DNA from: an uncultured Alphaproteobacteria bacterium
GTDB taxonomy: Bacteria > Pseudomonadota > Alphaproteobacteria > HIMB59 > GCA-002718135
Assembly (NCBI GenBank): GCA_902570155.1
Contig: CACFXU010000001.1
Coordinates: 1-64,000 of the forward strand
DNA: 64,000 nt
Direction of reading: 5' to 3'
Shown: positions 58,832 through 64,000 of the stretch, one piece after another
How the letters are laid out: each line of letters begins with the position of its first letter
How positions within the stretch are numbered: the stretch's first letter is position 1
Translations under genes and position numbers: made by a program
Notes under the pieces: generated by a model
What the model was told of the DNA's origin: nothing
Databases searched by the model: none
The model's input: the letters and a program-made list of their open reading frames with translations, nothing else

Positions 58832-60133
58832 TTAATTATTATTTTGTCTTAGCATTTTATGTGTTGTCCAAACAAGAGAATTATAATTTCCAGAATTAGA
58901 TAAAGCGCTCCATTCATCTTGAGTTTGATTTGAAATTCTACAAATCCATGTATCTTCGATACTAGCATTTTCAGCTCTCATGATCCAAGCATCACTTTTC
59001 TGTTTATCATTATTTTCTCCGAGTTCTATATCTGACATAAAATAACAAATTTCTTTTGATGGATTAACTCCGATCATACCTGATATATTTTTTCTAGCAA
59101 CATCCCAGTTTGAATTTTTTATAGCAAAATAAATTAAAAGTTTTTTGGATTCTTCTTCGCTAGCATTATTGTTAATTATTTCATTTATAAATTTTATCTC
59201 GGTAAGATCATTATCATTAAGTATTTTTATTATGATAGAACGAAGTAGAGTGCTTGGATTTAAACTCCAATATTTTTTAATTAATTTTTTAAGGTTTCTT
59301 TTATCGTTTATACCAGCAATAATTTCTAGATGAAGCTTTACGTATGGAGGAAAATTCTTTTTCAAATCTAATGCTTTCAAAATATTTTTTAACGAACCCT
59401 TAATATCACTATCATATTTTATTTTAGCTATTTCATAAAATCCTACTGATTTATTTTCATTTAAATCATTTTTACTTATTATTTTATGCGAAAAAGCTTT
59501 ATCTGATAATAAAACTATTTGATTCCAGTTTTTTGTTTTTGCAGCAATAAATATTAGTGTATCATAAAGTTTTTCAATATTTGGATTAATTGAAAATAAT
59601 TTTTCTCCATATAAGAAGGCATGATGATAATCTTGATTTTTTAAATTTTGTTCCATTAAACCTCTATATCCAAGTGTTTCGGTTTTTTTTGATTTAATCA
59701 TATCTTCATAAACGTTATTTAATTCTGGAAATTTTTTTTCAATCTTTAAAACTTCAGCCTTTAGTAAAAGAGATAATGATGGATCATCTTTGAGATAACT
59801 AACCATTTTTTTATGTGATTTTAAGGCTGTCTTATTATCTTTATTTGCAACAGCTATCATTGCGTCAACAAAGTGTAAGTAACCTTTTTCAATTTTATTA
59901 TATTTATTTTTTAAGAAATATTTACCGAGTGAAAGTCTTGATCGGAAAAATAAATAAAACACCAAATATAATAGAAAAATAAAAGATATAAAAACAACAG
60001 AAAGTAAATTTGAAGAAAAAGAATATTTTAAATTTCCTATATCTAAAGATATAATAAATGGATTAGTAAAAATAAAAGTGAGTGCTATGATTAATATCAG
60101 AAACTGCAATACAAAAATTGATAATCTATACAT
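58832..60133 (-). CDS. hemY: HemY-like TPR membrane protein
   Basis: This is a 433-residue protein of the HemY family: two N-terminal membrane helices (about residues 7-25 and 42-64), a basic stretch (FRSRLSLGKYFLKNK) and helical repeats after it. The phrase GYLHFVDAMIAVANKDNKTALKSHKKM is the recognisable HemY-N motif. Function is unsettled; it is linked by position to heme synthesis but is not protoporphyrinogen oxidase. The sequence is divergent. It overlaps the mitofilin-like gene by eight bases. The conserved alphaproteobacterial order (hemC-hemD-mitofilin-hemY) supports the call. Confidence 0.78.
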   Translation of the reverse strand: MYRLSIFVLQFLILIIALTFIFTNPFIISLDIGNLKYSFSSNLLSVVFISFIFLLYLVFYLFFRSRLSLGKYFLKNKYNKIEKGYLHFVDAMIAVANKDNKTALKSHKKMVSYLKDDPSLSLLLKAEVLKIEKKFPELNNVYEDMIKSKKTETLGYRGLMEQNLKNQDYHHAFLYGEKLFSINPNIEKLYDTLIFIAAKTKNWNQIVLLSDKAFSHKIISKNDLNENKSVGFYEIAKIKYDSDIKGSLKNILKALDLKKNFPPYVKLHLEIIAGINDKRNLKKLIKKYWSLNPSTLLRSIIIKILNDNDLTEIKFINEIINNNASEEESKKLLIYFAIKNSNWDVARKNISGMIGVNPSKEICYFMSDIELGENNDKQKSDAWIMRAENASIEDTWICRISNQTQDEWSALSNSGNYNSLVWTTHKMLRQNNN

Positions 60134-61007
60134 TATTTAACTTTGATATTTCTCTTATAAAAGCATTATAGTTTTTCATTTCATTCAACGATACTTTAAA
60201 AAAAACATTATAATTTTCTATCTTACTTATAGTGTTATAAGCTTTAGTTATATTTCTATTTTTTATAAAAAATTTAGTTTCCTCTAATATTAAAATTTTT
60301 TCATCTGAAATAATATTTTCTGAAGAAGGAGAAAGATTTATGTAAGGTAAAAAAATCTTATTAAGAAAACTATTATTATTAACAATATTCTTCAAATATA
60401 AATTAACTTCTTCATTAAATTGAGCTTCTAAAAATGAATGACCTTTGTATTTATTTGTTTTTAAAATTGATAATTTATCCAAAATAGGATTTTTATTATT
60501 CTTTAAAATTGTTTCAAGGTATTTGAGCTCCCTATCAAAATCCATGTTGTTTTCATATTTAATTTTTATTAACTCAACTACTTCATTGATAGATTGATTT
60601 ACTAGTTCAGGATTATTATTAGACTGATCTTCAATATTTTTATTTTTTATAGAGGAAATCTCATAACTTAGAGAATTGAAATTCTTGTTTAATAATTCTA
60701 TACTTTCATTGATTAACGTCAAATCAACTTTTGATTCTTTATTTGAATTTTCTTTAATAAGTTTTTCTATATTTGTTAAAGCTGTTTTTGTTTCTAATAT
60801 TTCTTTAGATATATTTTTTATAAATTTAGAATTTTCATTAATACTTCCCCTAAGTTCATTTTCTAGTTCAATCTGAAGTTTTGATACTTCATCTTCATTT
60901 TGATAATTCGTATAGAGAAGATAAATTAAGAAAAAAACACATAATAAAAGAATAAAACTTAAAGAAAATTTAGAAAAAACATAAAAACTATCAAAAACTT
61001 TTTTCAT
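60126..61007 (-). CDS. Mitofilin-like membrane protein
   Basis: It has 293 residues: one membrane helix at about residues 13-33, a long coiled coil from about 37 to 125 (LQIELENELRGSINENS and following), and an alpha-helical C-terminal part. This is the outline of bacterial mitofilin/Mic60-like proteins that shape the inner membrane, and it sits in the expected place before hemY. Sequence identity to the family is low by eye, so the assignment is mostly architecture plus context. It is divergent from tsaD. Confidence 0.65.
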   Translation of the reverse strand: MKKVFDSFYVFSKFSLSFILLLCVFFLIYLLYTNYQNEDEVSKLQIELENELRGSINENSKFIKNISKEILETKTALTNIEKLIKENSNKESKVDLTLINESIELLNKNFNSLSYEISSIKNKNIEDQSNNNPELVNQSINEVVELIKIKYENNMDFDRELKYLETILKNNKNPILDKLSILKTNKYKGHSFLEAQFNEEVNLYLKNIVNNNSFLNKIFLPYINLSPSSENIISDEKILILEETKFFIKNRNITKAYNTISKIENYNVFFKVSLNEMKNYNAFIREISKLNNV

Positions 61008-61069
61008 GACCTTTTTTTAGCATTATTAGTTTGTTGTTTAACAGTGTAAAATACTATACCAAAAAAAAT

Positions 61070-62080
61070 ATGCTTGTATTTGCTACAGAAACATCGTGCG
61101 ACGAAACATCAATATGTCTAATGAGAAACAGCTCTATTGTAGAACATATTACTTTTTCTCAGGAAATTCATAAAATACATGGAGGTGTTGTTCCAGAGTT
61201 AGCTTCAAGGTCACATTTAGAAAAAATTCAAATTATGACTAACGAATTGTTTTCTAGAAAAAATATAGATCCAAATGAAATAGATGTATTTTCAGCTACT
61301 TGTGGACCCGGGCTTATAGGAAGTTTATTGGTTGGATCAACTTTTACGAAATCTTTAGCGATTTCTTTTCAAAAACCATTCATTCCAATCAATCATCTTG
61401 AAGGTCATATTCTTTCCACAAGTTTTAATAATGATATTAAATTCCCAAGTTTGGTCTTACTTTTAACAGGAGGACATACTCAAGTATACCTTATGAAGGA
61501 TGAGCGCAATATTGAACTATTAGGACAGAGTGTTGATGATGCAATTGGAGAGGCTTTTGATAAAACTGCAAAATTAATAGGACTATCATATCCGGGTGGT
61601 GCTGAAATTGAAAGAGAGGCAGTGAGAGGAGATGAAAATAGATTTATTTTACCAAAACCTTTAGCAAAAGAAAAAAATTTTAACTTTTCATTTTCTGGGA
61701 TTAAAACACATATAAATATTTTAACAAAAAAAAATAAAATTGATAAAAAATTTATTCAAGATTTATCTGCATCTTTTCAAAAAAATATTTCAGATCTACT
61801 GATAGAAAAACTTGAAAGAGGATTAGAAAGACTAAAATTATATAAAGTTAATATTAAATCACTTTCAGTTGTAGGGGGTGTATCTAATAATAAGTATATA
61901 AGAAAAAAATTAGAAAATTTTTTTATTAATAAAAATATTGAGATATACTATCCAGTAAAAGAAATGATGATTGATAATGCTGCTATGATTGCATGGGCAT
62001 GTATGAAATTTTATAAAAAAAATAAAAATGATTTATTGTTTAAACCAATGCCTAGATTAAGAGTAAGAAGTGTATTATAA
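61070..62080 (+). CDS. tsaD: tRNA N6-adenosine threonylcarbamoyltransferase TsaD
   Basis: This catalyses the last step of universal t6A37 tRNA modification. About 336 residues. The ATG at 61070 gives MLVFATETSCDETS, the family N-terminus; an upstream TTG at 61031 is unlikely. Metal ligands are visible in HGGVVPELASRSH and NHLEGHI. CGPGLIGSLLVG, LVLLLTGGHTQVYL, DDAIGEAFDKTAKLIGL and VVGGVSNNKYIR are further motifs. Its product is the substrate of MtaB (17981-19240). It is usually divergent from hemC, but here it faces the mitofilin-like gene. Confidence 0.97.
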   Translation: MLVFATETSCDETSICLMRNSSIVEHITFSQEIHKIHGGVVPELASRSHLEKIQIMTNELFSRKNIDPNEIDVFSATCGPGLIGSLLVGSTFTKSLAISFQKPFIPINHLEGHILSTSFNNDIKFPSLVLLLTGGHTQVYLMKDERNIELLGQSVDDAIGEAFDKTAKLIGLSYPGGAEIEREAVRGDENRFILPKPLAKEKNFNFSFSGIKTHINILTKKNKIDKKFIQDLSASFQKNISDLLIEKLERGLERLKLYKVNIKSLSVVGGVSNNKYIRKKLENFFINKNIEIYYPVKEMMIDNAAMIAWACMKFYKKNKNDLLFKPMPRLRVRSVL

Positions 62081-62120
62081 ATTTAATCTTGTAAATAATT
62101 TAAACTAAAGAAATATTAAA

Positions 62121-62525
62121 ATGAAATACTGGTTATTGAAATCTGAACCTGATGCATGGTCTTGGGATAACCAAGTCAAGGAGGGTGCATCTATGTGGGA
62201 TGGAGTCCGAAATTATCAAGCTAGAAATAATTTGAAAGAGATGAAAAAAAATGATTTATGTTTTTTTTATCATTCAGTTACAGAAAGAAGTATTGTTGGT
62301 ATTGTTAAAGTGGTAAAAGAATTTTATCCAGATCCTACAGATAAAACAGGCCGTTTTGTTGTAGTTGATGTTAAGGCAACAAAAAAACTAAAAAACCCAG
62401 TCTCCCTTGATCAGATAAAAGAAAACAGTAAGTTAAAAGATATTGCACTTGTTAAACAAAGTAGACTCTCTGTAATGCCTTTAAAAAAAACTGAATGGGA
62501 AATAATAATTAAAATGTCAAATTAG
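62121..62525 (+). CDS. EVE domain protein
   Basis: It has 134 residues and is an EVE (PUA-like) domain protein, a family thought to bind modified bases in nucleic acid. The signatures are YWLLKSEPDAWSWDNQ, then MWDGVRNYQARNNLKEMKKNDLCFFYHS, then VVKEFYPDPTDKTGRFVVVDV. The C-terminal LVKQSRLSVMPLKKTEW completes the family pattern. It follows tsaD by 40 bases, and acs follows 55 bases later. Confidence 0.92.
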   Translation: MKYWLLKSEPDAWSWDNQVKEGASMWDGVRNYQARNNLKEMKKNDLCFFYHSVTERSIVGIVKVVKEFYPDPTDKTGRFVVVDVKATKKLKNPVSLDQIKENSKLKDIALVKQSRLSVMPLKKTEWEIIIKMSN

Positions 62526-62580
62526 CTTAAAAAAATAATTATTTGTTGATATTTAAATAAATTAGAATTACTCTCGTATT

Positions 62581-64000
62581 ATGGAAATTAAAAAAGAATG
62601 GCTTGAACATGCAAAGGTTAATGAAGATAAATATTCTTCAATGTATGATAATTCTCTTCAAAACAATGATAAATTTTGGGCAGATCAAGCACAAAGAGTC
62701 GATTGGATTAAAAAATTTACAAAAATAAAAGACATAAAATATTCTAAAGATGATGTTAACATTAAATGGTTTGAAGACGGCAATCTTAATGTATCCTATA
62801 ATTGTATAGATAGGCATGCTAAAAATAATCCTGATAAAGTTGCTATAATTTGGGAAGGTGACGATCCAAATGAAACAAAAAAAATAACCTACAGAGACCT
62901 TCTAACAAATGTATCAAAAGCAGCAAATGTACTAAAAAAAATTGGAGTAAAAAAAGGTGATCGAGTAACAATATACTTAACAATGATACCTGAGTTGGCC
63001 TACATTATGTTAGCCTGTGCAAGAATTGGAGCAGTTCACTCAATAATATTTGGAGGCTTTTCTGCAGAGTCGATAGCAGGTAGAATAAAAGATTGTAAAT
63101 CAGAATATGTAGTAACAGCAGATGAAGGAGTTAGAGGTGGAAAAACTATTCCTTTGAAATTAACTACCGATAAGGCACTAGAAACATGTCCGGATGTTAA
63201 AAAATGTTTAGTTGTTAAAAGAACAAATAAGGAGATAGAGCTAAAAAAAGATAGAGATATATTTTATGATGATATTTTAAAAGATGCTGATAGTTTTTGT
63301 GAACCAGAAGTCTTAAACGCTGAAGATCCTTTATTCATTTTATATACCTCTGGGTCAACTGGTAAGCCTAAAGGCGTAATGCATACAACGGGTGGTTATA
63401 TAGTTTATGCTTCAATGACACATGAGTATATCTTTAATTACAATGATGGAGATATATACTGGTGCACTGCAGACATAGGTTGGATTACTGGTCACAGTTA
63501 TATAATTTATGGCCCGCTTGCTAATGGTGCTACAACTTTAATGTTTGAAGGTGTTCCTAATTATCCTGACTTCTCTAGATTTTGGCAAATAGTTGATAAA
63601 CATGAAGTAAACATATTTTACACAGCCCCTACTGCTATTAGAGCTTTAATGAGAGAAGGTGATAGTTTTGTAACAAAAACTAACAGATCATCATTAAAAC
63701 TTTTAGGTACAGTCGGTGAACCAATAAATCCAGAAGCTTGGAAGTGGTACTATGAAGTACCCGGTAATTCTAAATGTCCAATTGTTGATACTTGGTGGCA
63801 AACAGAAACAGGGGGAATTTTAATTTCTCCTCAAACTGGTGCTATAAAATTGAAGCCTGGTTCTGCTTCAAAACCTTTTTTTGGAATTGAACCTTGCATA
63901 GTTGATAAAGAAGGAAATGAACTAGAAGGTGAATGTGAAGGTATGTTATGTATGAAACGATCATGGCCAGGTCAAATGAGAACCGTTTACGGAGATCATA
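62581..64000 (+). CDS. acs: Acetyl-CoA synthetase (partial, runs off the window end)
   Basis: This adenylate-forming enzyme activates acetate to acetyl-CoA. From ATG at 62581 the frame is open to base 64000, giving 473 codons of an expected 630-650. Motifs seen are [54 protein letters not shown], the P-loop-like [18 protein letters not shown] and the acyl-pocket stretch with [14 protein letters not shown]. Later [11 protein letters not shown] also matches Acs. The C-terminal CoA-binding domain with the regulatory acetyl-lysine lies beyond the window. Confidence 0.96.
   Translation, partial: MEIKKEWLEHAKVNEDKYSSMYDNSLQNNDKFWADQAQRVDWIKKFTKIKDIKYSKDDVNIKWFEDGNLNVSYNCIDRHAKNNPDKVAIIWEGDDPNETKKITYRDLLTNVSKAANVLKKIGVKKGDRVTIYLTMIPELAYIMLACARIGAVHSIIFGGFSAESIAGRIKDCKSEYVVTADEGVRGGKTIPLKLTTDKALETCPDVKKCLVVKRTNKEIELKKDRDIFYDDILKDADSFCEPEVLNAEDPLFILYTSGSTGKPKGVMHTTGGYIVYASMTHEYIFNYNDGDIYWCTADIGWITGHSYIIYGPLANGATTLMFEGVPNYPDFSRFWQIVDKHEVNIFYTAPTAIRALMREGDSFVTKTNRSSLKLLGTVGEPINPEAWKWYYEVPGNSKCPIVDTWWQTETGGILISPQTGAIKLKPGSASKPFFGIEPCIVDKEGNELEGECEGMLCMKRSWPGQMRTVYGDH

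Noticed and set aside
61031-61069. Upstream TTG start for tsaD
   Set aside because: The conserved TsaD N-terminus begins at the ATG at 61070; the extension has no similarity to the family.

Overview
The window is a contiguous piece of a very AT-rich (roughly 30% GC by eye), densely packed bacterial chromosome. The gene set and gene order point to a free-living, streamlined alphaproteobacterium, probably marine and SAR11-like (Pelagibacterales or the HIMB59/AEGEAN-169 type). The evidence is the GcrA cell-cycle regulator, CarD next to FdxA and RpoH, a SUV3-like helicase, an ECF sigma/ChrR pair, the ffh-rpsP-rimM-trmD-rplS-leuCDB-asd string, dapF-mtaB-ftsY, and HemY beside TsaD. Intergenic spaces are often zero to ten bases, ATGA/TAATG overlaps are common, and several genes start with TTG or GTG. 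I see no prophage, insertion sequence, CRISPR array or rRNA operon.

Layout. 1-3118 (minus): succinate dehydrogenase sdhCDAB, with sdhB cut by the window edge. 3119-3448: the only gene-free stretch over 300 bases; it holds a repeated CCAAATT motif upstream of sdhC and a candidate structured RNA. 3449-7474 (minus): uracil-DNA glycosylase, MFS transporter, an overlapping 46-residue gene, ZapE and an alpha/beta hydrolase. 7475-9089 (plus): a DUF924 protein, a nucleoside hydrolase and tRNA-Arg(UCG). 9091-16961 (minus): ffh, rpsP, rimM, trmD, rplS, leuC, leuD, leuB, asd. 17159-20693 (plus): dapF, mtaB, ftsY, yciB. 20695-29691: pgk, gcrA, an MFS transporter, a 40-residue membrane peptide, an M29 aminopeptidase, dxs, panB, carbonic anhydrase, dusA. 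29695-38466 (minus): acnA, helicase, a TerB-like gene, fdxA, carD, a degenerate phosphatase, rpoH and a PagL-like gene in one closely spaced run. 38672-39028: a lysine-repeat protein gene with its own promoter, palindrome and stacked terminators. 39063-44390 (plus): cytochrome c maturation ccmABCDEFGH. 44468-53686: an orphan amino-acid binding protein, yggT, folD, a GT9-like protein, argG, an IalB-like protein, the ECF sigma/ChrR pair, asparaginase, a DUF3429 protein, fructosamine kinase, aldo/keto reductase. 53757-58830: a BAX-inhibitor-like protein and three glycosyltransferase-like proteins. 58832-64000: HemY, a mitofilin-like protein, tsaD, an EVE-domain protein and acs, which is cut by the window end.

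How it fits together. Most of the window is respiratory and biosynthetic core: SDH, aconitase, cytochrome c maturation, leucine, lysine/threonine and arginine biosynthesis, isoprenoid and pantothenate entry steps, SRP targeting and translation. Regulation is represented by RpoH, CarD, GcrA and the ECF/ChrR pair.

No obvious new defence or mobile system is present. The most unusual items are small: a 57-residue protein that is 36/57 lysine; acidic Ala/Glu/Lys tails of shared sequence on ribosomal proteins S16 and L19; a phosphatase-fold protein with all three metal motifs destroyed inside the carD-rpoH run; a ChrR-like anti-sigma whose zinc ligands are gone while the cupin metal site is kept; and a candidate structured RNA upstream of sdhC.
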